A stretch of DNA of 6,582 nt from an uncultured Flavobacteriaceae bacterium. Lineage in GTDB: Bacteria > Bacteroidota > Bacteroidia > Flavobacteriales > Flavobacteriaceae. The notes below the pieces were generated by a model. That model searched no databases. It was not told where the DNA came from and saw only the letters and a list, made by a program, of their open reading frames with translations. The translations under genes were made by a program, and so were the position numbers. The DNA is taken from assembly GCA_938018045.1 (NCBI GenBank), contig CALIIP010000038.1:1-6582 (forward strand), read 5' to 3'. This document shows positions 1 to 6,201 of this stretch, piece by piece (within the stretch, counting starts at the first letter, position 1; each line of letters starts with the position of its first letter).

Positions 1-50
1 GCAATAAATGAGAGTATTATGCAAAAGAATAAGTACTTAGTTTTATCCAT
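1..50 (-). CDS. 5' end of a divergent secreted-protein gene, probably PorU (type IX secretion sortase), cut by the window edge
   Basis: Reading leftward from the ATG at 50-48 gives 16 full codons, MDKTKYLFFCIILSFI, then a partial codon at the edge. This is a lysine-containing n-region followed by a long hydrophobic stretch, as at the start of a Sec signal peptide. The reading frame stays open to the edge, and a plausible Bacteroidota promoter lies about 45 nt upstream on the same strand. The identity is inferred from context only: in flavobacteria such as Flavobacterium johnsoniae, porU, which encodes the outer-membrane C25-type peptidase that removes the type IX C-terminal sorting signal, lies beside gldJ. 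Nothing in the visible residues is specific for PorU, so the start is moderately supported and the name is tentative. Confidence 0.45.
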   Translation of the reverse strand, partial: MDKTKYLFFCIILSFI

Positions 51-96
51 ATTATATTAATAAACGTATTTTTTGATTAGATATTTTAATAGTATA

Positions 97-127
97 CAAC
101 ATTACACATAATAAAGAAAAAAAACAA
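97..127 (-). promoter_or_regulatory. Candidate promoter for the leftward (porU-like) gene
   Basis: On the minus strand, TTG (127-125) is followed after 20 nt by TAATGTTG (104-97). This matches the Bacteroidota pattern TTG - about 19 nt - TAnnTTTG with one mismatch in the -7 box. Transcription would start near 91, leaving a leader of about 40 nt before the ATG at 50. The region is very AT-rich, so a chance match is possible. Confidence 0.4.
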
Positions 128-147
128 TCGTTATAGAGTACAATCGT
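124..147. repeat. Direct repeat ACAATCGT x2 in the divergent control region
   Basis: The octamer ACAATCGT occurs at 124-131 and again at 140-147, a 16-nt period in the same orientation. The first copy covers the -33 TTG of the leftward candidate promoter, and the pair lies upstream of the rightward gldJ promoter. It could be a transcription-factor site shared by both genes, but two short copies in AT-rich DNA are weak evidence. Confidence 0.3.
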
Positions 148-172
148 AGAAATTACATTCTATAAAAAAAAC

Positions 173-201
173 TTGTAAAAATAGTTATTTGGTGTATCTT
201 G
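173..201 (+). promoter_or_regulatory. Candidate gldJ promoter
   Basis: TTG at 173-175 is followed, after 19 nt, by TATCTTG at 195-201. This matches the Flavobacterium pattern TTG / TAnnTTTG, with one T missing from the -7 box. Transcription would begin near 207, giving a leader of about 25 nt. The region before the ATG at 232 is A-rich (AAAGTAAAACAAA) with no strong Shine-Dalgarno, which is usual in this phylum. Confidence 0.5.
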
Positions 202-231
202 CGTCTCTAAATAACCCTAAAGTAAAACAAA

Positions 232-1914
232 ATGAAAATTGTTAAGGTAAATTTATTAATTATTCTAATGGCTACATTAGTTGTTGGTTGTCATGATAGA
301 TCAAATAAGAACACTACATCTTTAACAGGATGGAGTTCTAAAGATAAAGCAAAAGCTGGATTTTCTGAAGGCAAAAAATATAAAGGACAATCAACTCCTC
401 CAGGAATGGTGTTGATTGAAGGTGGAACTTTTACTATGGGACACGTACAAGATGATGTTTTATTTGACTGGAATACAACTCCTGTTCAAATACAAGTACG
501 TTCTTTCTTTCTTGACGAAACTGAAGTAACAAATGAAGAATATCTTTTCTATCTAGAATGGACAGAGAAAGTATTTCCAAAATCTGATGATTTAAACGAA
601 CACATATATGCAAGTACTTTACCAGACACTCTAGTTTGGAGAAATACTTTAGGTGCAAATGAATTGCTTACAGAAAACTATTTGCGTCACCCATCATATT
701 CAGATTATCCAGTAGTTGGAGTTAGTTGGAGGCAAGCGAACGAATACTGTAAATGGAGAAGTGATAGAGTTTCTGAAAAGACACTAATGAAAAAAGGAAT
801 TTTGAATAATTATTATGAATCAGATTCTTTAAAAATTGATGGTAATAATTATTTTACTACAGATGCTTATTTACAAAGTCCTACTTCTTTATTTAATGGT
901 GATTCATCTGTTTATAAAAAAGGAATCCCTGTAGCTAGAAAAAGAGGAGAAGATAGACCTGAAAGAGGAAGTTTTACAGGAAGACATGTAAAAATTTCTG
1001 ACGGAATACTTTCTCCAAAATTTAGATTACCTTCTGAAGCAGAATGGGAATATGCTGCAAAAGCAGATATGGAGAATAGAGAGTATAATAACATTAGAGG
1101 GCGTAAAAAATATGCTTGGAATGGTAAATATAGTAGAAATAAAGGAAGAAGATTTAAAGGAGACCAAGTAGCAAACTTCAAACAAGGTCGTGGAGACTAT
1201 AGTGGTCCTGCAGGTTGGAGTAGTGATGGAGGAGATATAACTATGTCTATTAAGTCTTATGATCCAAATGCATATGGATTATATGATATGTCTGGGAATG
1301 TAGCAGAATGGGTTGCAGATGTTTATAGACCTATAATTGATACTGACGCAAATGATTTTAATTACTATCGTGGAAATGTATTTACAAAAAAGAAAATTGA
1401 TGAAAACGGTAAAGTTGTAATTGTTGATTTTGATACTATTGTTTATGATACATTAGATAATGGAAGAATTGTTCCTTCAGATTTACCTGGAACAATACAG
1501 TTCATTCCGATTACTAAGCGTGATGCTTTTATGAGAAACAATTACGAAAAATCTTATAATATTAATTCAAAAGATGGTGATTTAGCCTCTTCAAAATTAT
1601 TTGATAAAGACGAAGATGAACTAGAAACAAAACCAAGAATGTATAACTCACCAGTTGTACCAAATAATATTGGAGAAAGTGGTCTTAGAATGCAAGAATA
1701 TGATGATGAATACAGAACTACTTTAATTAGTGATGATTCAAGAGTTTATAAAGGAGGTTCTTGGAAAGATAGAGAGTATTGGTTAGATCCTGCACAAAGA
1801 AGACATTTGCCAGAATATATGGCTACTAGTTTTATTGGGTTTAGATGTGCTACAGACAAATTAGGACCAATGACACCTAAAAGAAGAAAACCATATTCTG
1901 AAAAAGTAAAATAA
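232..1914 (+). CDS. gldJ: Gliding motility / type IX secretion lipoprotein GldJ
   Basis: This encodes a 560-residue outer-membrane lipoprotein needed in flavobacteria for gliding and for stability of GldK and thus type IX secretion. The length matches known GldJ (about 560 residues). Residues 1-20 are a lipoprotein signal peptide ending in lipobox V17-V18-G19-C20, which also supports the start. After the cysteine there is no run of acidic residues, so I see no surface-export signal and infer a periplasm-facing protein. Residues about 57-542 resemble the FGE/sulfatase-modifying-factor fold: PPGMVLIEGGTFTMG (56-70), VSWRQANEYCKW (164-175), RLPSEAEWEYAA (265-276), GNVAEW (355-360), VYKGGSW (505-511) and GFRCA (536-540). 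The catalytic cysteine pair that follows GGS in true FGE is absent (D513 and L518 fall at those places), so a structural role is expected. A large insertion fills about 370-500. The basic C-terminal tail (PKRRK, 549-553) lies in the region that truncation studies in F. johnsoniae link to motility rather than secretion. Confidence 0.95.
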   Translation: MKIVKVNLLIILMATLVVGCHDRSNKNTTSLTGWSSKDKAKAGFSEGKKYKGQSTPPGMVLIEGGTFTMGHVQDDVLFDWNTTPVQIQVRSFFLDETEVTNEEYLFYLEWTEKVFPKSDDLNEHIYASTLPDTLVWRNTLGANELLTENYLRHPSYSDYPVVGVSWRQANEYCKWRSDRVSEKTLMKKGILNNYYESDSLKIDGNNYFTTDAYLQSPTSLFNGDSSVYKKGIPVARKRGEDRPERGSFTGRHVKISDGILSPKFRLPSEAEWEYAAKADMENREYNNIRGRKKYAWNGKYSRNKGRRFKGDQVANFKQGRGDYSGPAGWSSDGGDITMSIKSYDPNAYGLYDMSGNVAEWVADVYRPIIDTDANDFNYYRGNVFTKKKIDENGKVVIVDFDTIVYDTLDNGRIVPSDLPGTIQFIPITKRDAFMRNNYEKSYNINSKDGDLASSKLFDKDEDELETKPRMYNSPVVPNNIGESGLRMQEYDDEYRTTLISDDSRVYKGGSWKDREYWLDPAQRRHLPEYMATSFIGFRCATDKLGPMTPKRRKPYSEKVK

Positions 1915-1935
1915 TTATTTAAATATATTATTCTT

Positions 1936-1966
1936 AAAAACCTCGTTTTATTAACGAGGTTTTTTT
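1936..1966 (+). terminator. Strong intrinsic terminator after gldJ
   Basis: A perfect 12-bp inverted repeat has its left arm at 1936-1947 and right arm at 1953-1964, with a 5-nt loop (1948-1952). The GC core is CCTCG/CGAGG, and a run of seven T follows (1960-1966). It begins 21 nt after the gldJ stop codon. The left arm starts with five A, so the hairpin could also act in the reverse direction. It ends 11 nt before the murF ATG, so it largely replaces the murF leader. Confidence 0.9.
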
Positions 1967-1977
1967 ATTTTTATCTT

Positions 1978-3234
1978 ATGACAATCGAAGAAATATACAA
2001 ACTTTACAGCAAGCATTATTTAGTCGATACAGACACGCGCTCTATCAGAAAAAACACTTTGTTTTTTGCATTAAAAGGAGAAAATTTTAATGGTAATAAG
2101 TTTGCAGAAGAAGCCCTAAATAAAGGTGCTTATTATAGTATTGTTGATGAAAAAAAATATCAAACCAACAAGAATATTATTTTAGTTGATGATGTTCTAA
2201 CAACTCTTCAGAAGTTAGCAACACACCACAGAAATACGCTAAATATTCCGATACTATCTCTTACTGGAAGTAATGGTAAAACGACTACGAAAGAACTCAT
2301 AAATTCGGTTTTATCAAAAAAATTCAATACAACTGCAACAAAAGGAAATTTAAACAATCATATAGGAGTTCCTTTGACACTATTATCTATGACTGATAAA
2401 ACAGAATTTGGAATTGTAGAAATGGGTGCAAACCACATTAAAGAAATTGAGTTTTTAAGCAATATAGCACAACCAAATTTCGGATACATCACTAACTTTG
2501 GAAAAGCACATTTAGAAGGTTTTGGCAGCATTGAAGGAGTAGTTAAAGGGAAATCTGAGTTGTACGAATACTTAAAATCTACAAACGGAAAAGTATTTGT
2601 CAATCAAAATGATGAAAAGCAAATAAAACAATCTGAAGGTATTCACTCCATCCCATTTGAAGAAAGTTTAACGTTAGTTGAGGCAAATCCATTTGTAAAA
2701 TTATCGTATAAAAATATTGAGATGAATAGCCAATTAATTGGCGCATATAACTACACAAATATTGCAGCAGCAATTACTATTGGTGATTATTTTGGGATTG
2801 ATAAATTTGAAATAAAAAATGCAATTGAAAATTATACACCAACTAATAATCGTTCTCAAATTATTGAAAAAGAAAGTATTAAAATAATTCTAGATGCATA
2901 TAACGCTAATCCAAGTAGTATGGAAGTTGCACTAGAAAATTTTGATTTACTTACAGACTCTTCAAAAATACTTGTTTTAGGCGATATGTTTGAACTCGGA
3001 GAAACGGCCTTAGAAGAACATCAATTTATTGCAGATATATCTGAAAAAATGGATGTCAAATCAGTCTATTTAATTGGAGAGACATTTAATAAAACGAAAA
3101 CTAAAAAAGCATCCAAATATGAATGCTTTGATAATTTTATTAAAAATATTGATGCTTCAAGATTTAAAAATTCTACGTTACTAATTAAAGGATCTCGTGG
3201 AATGGAACTTGAACGATTACTTAATTATTTGTAA
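1978..3234 (+). CDS. murF: UDP-N-acetylmuramoyl-tripeptide--D-alanyl-D-alanine ligase MurF
   Basis: This cytoplasmic enzyme adds D-Ala-D-Ala to UDP-MurNAc-tripeptide using ATP, the last soluble step of peptidoglycan precursor synthesis. The 418-residue product has the Mur ligase order. The N-terminal UDP-substrate domain holds DTDTRSIRKNTLFFALKGE (17-35). The central ATPase domain holds the P-loop TGSNGKTTTKE (96-106), VEMGANH (147-153), ITNFGKAHLEGFGS (171-184) and a KGKSELY segment (190-196) near the usual carbamylated-lysine region. The C-terminal domain holds LDAYNANPSSM (305-315), LGDMFELG (334-341) and KGSRGMELE (404-412). The ATG at 1978 leaves the conserved N-terminus complete and no earlier in-frame start is present. 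murF downstream of gldJ is a familiar flavobacterial arrangement, but here the two are separated by a strong terminator. Its 3' end overlaps the converging kinase gene. Confidence 0.95.
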   Translation: MTIEEIYKLYSKHYLVDTDTRSIRKNTLFFALKGENFNGNKFAEEALNKGAYYSIVDEKKYQTNKNIILVDDVLTTLQKLATHHRNTLNIPILSLTGSNGKTTTKELINSVLSKKFNTTATKGNLNNHIGVPLTLLSMTDKTEFGIVEMGANHIKEIEFLSNIAQPNFGYITNFGKAHLEGFGSIEGVVKGKSELYEYLKSTNGKVFVNQNDEKQIKQSEGIHSIPFEESLTLVEANPFVKLSYKNIEMNSQLIGAYNYTNIAAAITIGDYFGIDKFEIKNAIENYTPTNNRSQIIEKESIKIILDAYNANPSSMEVALENFDLLTDSSKILVLGDMFELGETALEEHQFIADISEKMDVKSVYLIGETFNKTKTKKASKYECFDNFIKNIDASRFKNSTLLIKGSRGMELERLLNYL

Positions 3235-4074
3235 TTTCTTTTTGTGATATTCTATTAAACCATCTATTGGTCTTCTAACAATATTTCCAATTTTGACATT
3301 GTATTTTTTTGCTACTTGCATAATAATATCCGAAGAGAAATAAGCAATAGAACCTACAAAGTGAACCGGTAATTTCTGATAATCATCGTAAGGCTTAATT
3401 CTGTTTTTAAAAAAATCTTTAATTCCTTTTCTTAAAACAGATGTAAAATATTCATTTTGCTCACTTTTAAACATAAATTCCGCAAAATTGGCTAAATATG
3501 TGTTTGGATTTTCTTTTTTATAAATGTTCAATTTTATTTCGTCAGCATTCAAATCATACTGCGATGCAAATTGTGCACGCAAATCCTCTGGCATTTTCTT
3601 GTAATAATAATCACGAATTAACTTTTTACCGAAATAATTACCACTTGCTTCATCCATCAAGACATATCCTAAAGAAGGAATAGAAGTGTTAATGTTTTTC
3701 CCGTCAAAAAAGCTGCTATTTGAACCTGTACCTAGAATACATACAATTCCAGGCTCTGAAGTTACCGCATAAGCTGCAGCATATGTATCTTCCTTTACAT
3801 CAACCGATGCTTTTGAAAAATAATCTTCAAAAATTCCTTTGAGCATTAATCGCGGATTTTCAGTTCCACATCCAGCGCCATAAAAATAGATTTCTGTAAT
3901 ATTATCCTTATTGATTTTTAAGTCTTCGTTTTCAAAAAGTCTTTCTTCAATAATTCCTTTCTTAAAGACAGCAGGATTTAAACCTTTGGTTCTTGTTTTT
4001 AATTTAATGTCTCCATTAATATCCAACAATATCCAATCGCACTTTGTGGAGCCTCCATCAGCAATTAAAATCAT
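3217..4074 (-). CDS. BadF/BadG-family kinase, probable N-acetylglucosamine kinase
   Basis: A 285-residue cytoplasmic sugar kinase of the ASKHA (actin/hexokinase) superfamily, BadF/BadG/BcrA/BcrD branch. It shows phosphate-1 motif DGGSTK (6-11), a probable catalytic aspartate in DTYAAAYAV (96-104), phosphate-2 motif LGTGSNSSFF (114-123), the DEASGNYFGKKLIRD segment (141-155) and adenosine motif FVGSIAYFS (239-247). Family members of this size phosphorylate N-acetylglucosamine or a related amino sugar, giving GlcNAc-6-phosphate for salvage or catabolism. Substrate specificity cannot be read from the motifs; glucosamine or another amino sugar is possible. It is the last gene of the pfkA-gapA operon: its ATG follows the gapA stop after 7 nt (TATTTAG), with no recognisable Shine-Dalgarno. 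Its last 18 nt overlap the end of murF. Confidence 0.85.
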   Translation of the reverse strand: MILIADGGSTKCDWILLDINGDIKLKTRTKGLNPAVFKKGIIEERLFENEDLKINKDNITEIYFYGAGCGTENPRLMLKGIFEDYFSKASVDVKEDTYAAAYAVTSEPGIVCILGTGSNSSFFDGKNINTSIPSLGYVLMDEASGNYFGKKLIRDYYYKKMPEDLRAQFASQYDLNADEIKLNIYKKENPNTYLANFAEFMFKSEQNEYFTSVLRKGIKDFFKNRIKPYDDYQKLPVHFVGSIAYFSSDIIMQVAKKYNVKIGNIVRRPIDGLIEYHKKKLQIIK

Positions 4075-4081
4075 CTAAATA

Positions 4082-5083
4082 TTAAATTGAGTTTACATGT
4101 ATAGCTAGTTCTACTAACTTAGTTGAATAACCAAATTCGTTATCATACCAAGAAATAATTTTTACAAAGTTGTCATTTAAACTAACACTTGCTTCTGCAT
4201 CAAAGTTACTTGTCATTGGTTCTGAAACAAAATCTTGAGAAACAACACCTTCTTCAGTATATCCTAAAACTCCTTTCATTGACCCTTCAGAAGCCTTTTT
4301 CATTGCCGCTTTAATTACTTCCATAGAAGCCGGCTTTTCTAATCTACAAGTTAAATCTACTACAGATACATTAGCAGTAGGAACTCTAAACGCCATTCCT
4401 GTTAATTTACCGTTTAATTCTGGGATTACTTTACCTACAGCCTTAGCAGCTCCAGTAGAAGAAGGAATAATGTTATTAATTGCTGAACGACCTAATCTAT
4501 AATTTTTCCTTGATGGTCCATCAACAGTCAATTGTGTTGAAGTAGCAGCATGAACTGTTGTCATTAATCCTTCAACAATACCAAAATTATCATTTAGTAT
4601 TTTAGCAATAGGTGCTAAACAGTTTGTTGTACAAGATGCATTCGATACGATTGTATCAGTTGACTTTACTTTATCTTCATTAACTCCCATGACAAACATC
4701 GGCGCATCAGCAGATGGTGCAGAAATCACTACTTTCTTTGCTCCTGCTACTAAATGTGCATTTGCTTTATCAATTGTAGTAAATATACCTGTACAGTCTA
4801 AAACTATATCAGCTCCAACTTCATTCCATTTTAAATCTTCAGGGTTTCTTTCAGCAGAAACTCTAATTTCGTTTCCATTAACAACTAAGTTCCCATTATT
4901 TGTTGAAATGTCTCCATCAAACTTACCATGTACCGAATCATATTTTAGTAAATATGCTAAATGATCTACTTCTAACAAATCATTTATACCAACTATTTCT
5001 ATTTCTGGATTCGCACTAGCAATTCTAAAAGCTATTCTTCCTATTCTCCCAAATCCGTTAATTCCAATTTTTGTTTTTGACAT
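4082..5083 (-). CDS. gapA: Type I glyceraldehyde-3-phosphate dehydrogenase
   Basis: This enzyme oxidises and phosphorylates glyceraldehyde-3-phosphate to 1,3-bisphosphoglycerate with NAD in glycolysis. The product is 333 residues, normal for the family. The Rossmann motif INGFGRIGR lies at 8-16; D35 in GINDL suggests NAD rather than NADP preference. The active site is SNASCTTNCLAP (147-158) with nucleophile C151 and base H178 in TVHAATSTQ. Phosphate-binding PSSTGAAKAVG (207-217) and FRVPTANVSVVDL (232-244) are intact, as is the C-terminal SWYDNEFGYS (311-320). The S-loop reads PSRKNYRLGRS (190-200), where many bacterial enzymes have a KDWRGGR core. The gene starts 12 nt after the pfkA stop; the gap is A-rich (AACAAGAAAAAA) and probably provides ribosome access. 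It is the middle gene of a three-gene operon. Confidence 0.96.
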   Translation of the reverse strand: MSKTKIGINGFGRIGRIAFRIASANPEIEIVGINDLLEVDHLAYLLKYDSVHGKFDGDISTNNGNLVVNGNEIRVSAERNPEDLKWNEVGADIVLDCTGIFTTIDKANAHLVAGAKKVVISAPSADAPMFVMGVNEDKVKSTDTIVSNASCTTNCLAPIAKILNDNFGIVEGLMTTVHAATSTQLTVDGPSRKNYRLGRSAINNIIPSSTGAAKAVGKVIPELNGKLTGMAFRVPTANVSVVDLTCRLEKPASMEVIKAAMKKASEGSMKGVLGYTEEGVVSQDFVSEPMTSNFDAEASVSLNDNFVKIISWYDNEFGYSTKLVELAIHVNSI

Positions 5084-5095
5084 TTTTTTCTTGTT

Positions 5096-6079
5096 TTATG
5101 TTGTCATTATATCTGACACTCGTAATAATTCTAAATTTATTTTTGATTTTCCTTTAATGGCTTTTTCTAATGGTGTTAACTCTATTATATTATTCAAAAG
5201 CCCTACCATATAGTTGGTTTTTCCCTCTAAGATTGATTCTACTGCCTTTACTCCCATCCTACTCGCTAACACACGGTCAAAACATGATGGTGAACCACCT
5301 CGCTGCATATGTCCTAATACAGATACTCTAACATCATACCCTTCCATATTCTCATCAACATAATCTTTAAGTTCAAAAATGTTTTTACCTGTCTTATCTC
5401 CTTCTGCTACAACAACAATACTCGAAGATTTTCCTGATTTCCTACTTTTCCTTAAAGATTCAACCAACCTGTCTAAACCTAAGTCTTCTTCTGGTATTAA
5501 AATTTCCTCAGCACCACCAGCTACACCAACATTTAAGGCTATATGACCAACATCACGACCCATAACTTCAATAAAAAACAATCTGTTATGTGAACTTGCT
5601 GTATCTCTTATTTTATCAATGGCATCTACTACAGTATTTAATGCCGTATCAAAACCTAAGGTGTGTGTTGTTCCGAAAATATCATTGTCTATAGTACCAG
5701 GAATTCCCATTACAGGAAAGTCGAACTCTTGATTAAAAATCATCGCTCCTGTAAATGAACCATCACCTCCAATAACAACTAAACCATCAATATTTGCTTC
5801 TTTTAATTTGTTATAAGCTTCTTGTCTACCTTCTTTAGTTTTAAATTCTTCTGATCTAGCAGATTTTAATACAGTACCACCTTTATTAATAATACCCTTT
5901 ACACTACGTGCATTTAAATCTACAAAATCACCTTCCATCAGCCCTTCATAACCACGATAAACACCTACACATTCAATTTTATGATATGCACATGTTCTAA
6001 CTACAGATCTAATTGCAGCATTCATACCTGGAGAATCTCCTCCAGAAGTTAAAACTCCTATTTTTTTTACTTTACTCAT
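5096..6079 (-). CDS. pfkA: ATP-dependent 6-phosphofructokinase
   Basis: This is the committing step of glycolysis, fructose-6-phosphate plus ATP to fructose-1,6-bisphosphate. The 327-residue length fits the bacterial PfkA tetramer type. Motifs in order: nucleotide site TSGGDSPGMNAAIRSVVR (11-28), with R24 and R28 in the places of allosteric-site arginines of the E. coli enzyme; GGDGSFTGA (104-112); PGTIDND (127-133) with catalytic D131; MGRDVGH (173-179); and fructose-6-phosphate site GHMQRGGSP (256-264). Glycines G107 and G128 at the two phosphoryl-donor positions indicate ATP rather than pyrophosphate as donor. The ATG at 6079 gives the usual short lead into the first beta strand (KIGVLTSGGD). 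It is the first gene of the operon with gapA and the amino-sugar kinase, with its own likely promoter in the 122-nt gap upstream. Confidence 0.96.
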   Translation of the reverse strand: MSKVKKIGVLTSGGDSPGMNAAIRSVVRTCAYHKIECVGVYRGYEGLMEGDFVDLNARSVKGIINKGGTVLKSARSEEFKTKEGRQEAYNKLKEANIDGLVVIGGDGSFTGAMIFNQEFDFPVMGIPGTIDNDIFGTTHTLGFDTALNTVVDAIDKIRDTASSHNRLFFIEVMGRDVGHIALNVGVAGGAEEILIPEEDLGLDRLVESLRKSRKSGKSSSIVVVAEGDKTGKNIFELKDYVDENMEGYDVRVSVLGHMQRGGSPSCFDRVLASRMGVKAVESILEGKTNYMVGLLNNIIELTPLEKAIKGKSKINLELLRVSDIMTT

Positions 6080-6097
6080 ATTGAAATTGTAGAATTA

Positions 6098-6105
6098 CAA
6101 ATTTA
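6098..6105 (-). promoter_or_regulatory. Candidate -7 box for the pfkA-gapA-kinase operon
   Basis: The minus strand reads TAAATTTG at 6105-6098, a perfect TAnnTTTG box, placing the transcription start about 12-14 nt before the pfkA ATG. No TTG lies at the expected -33 distance. An alternative further upstream is TTG (6172-6170), 19 nt, then TAGTTTAA (6150-6143), with a better -33 but a poorer -7. Either would fall in the gap between the hydrolase gene and pfkA. Confidence 0.4.
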
Positions 6106-6201
6106 CGATTTGCAGTCATATTTTAGTTGGTTTTTAACGAATTTAAACTATATCGATTTCGTAATAGTACAATTACAAGCAACGTTTTTAGATTCGTTTT
6201 T

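Noticed and set aside
19..60. Short plus-strand frame (13 codons, ATG to TAA) at the left edge
   Set aside because: It has no promoter or ribosome site and lies opposite the leftward signal-peptide-like start, which makes better biological sense beside gldJ.
434..1181. Minus-strand open frames (434-658, 912-1181) inside gldJ
   Set aside because: They are antisense to a well-supported gene, show no family motifs and are expected by chance in AT-rich coding DNA.
1966..1973. TATTTTTA as a -7 box for a leaderless murF transcript
   Set aside because: It matches TAnnTTTG except for the last base, but it lies in a T-rich terminator tail and no TTG is found at the -33 distance.
2358..3683. Antisense open frames within murF (2358-2603) and within the kinase gene (3498-3683)
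   Set aside because: They have no recognisable domains and lie entirely within clear genes on the other strand.
4689..4964. Plus-strand open frame of about 90 codons inside gapA
   Set aside because: It mirrors a strongly conserved gapA frame, and its composition follows that gene's codons.
6087..6100. Inverted repeat TTGTA-GAAT-TACAA next to the pfkA start as an operator
   Set aside because: The arms are only 5 bp long in AT-rich DNA and no second copy was seen, although the position overlapping the candidate -7 box is suggestive.
6161..6176. Inverted repeat GTAAT-6nt-ATTAC as terminator of the hydrolase gene
   Set aside because: It has only a 5-bp AT-rich stem with no T-run after it; too weak to call a terminator.
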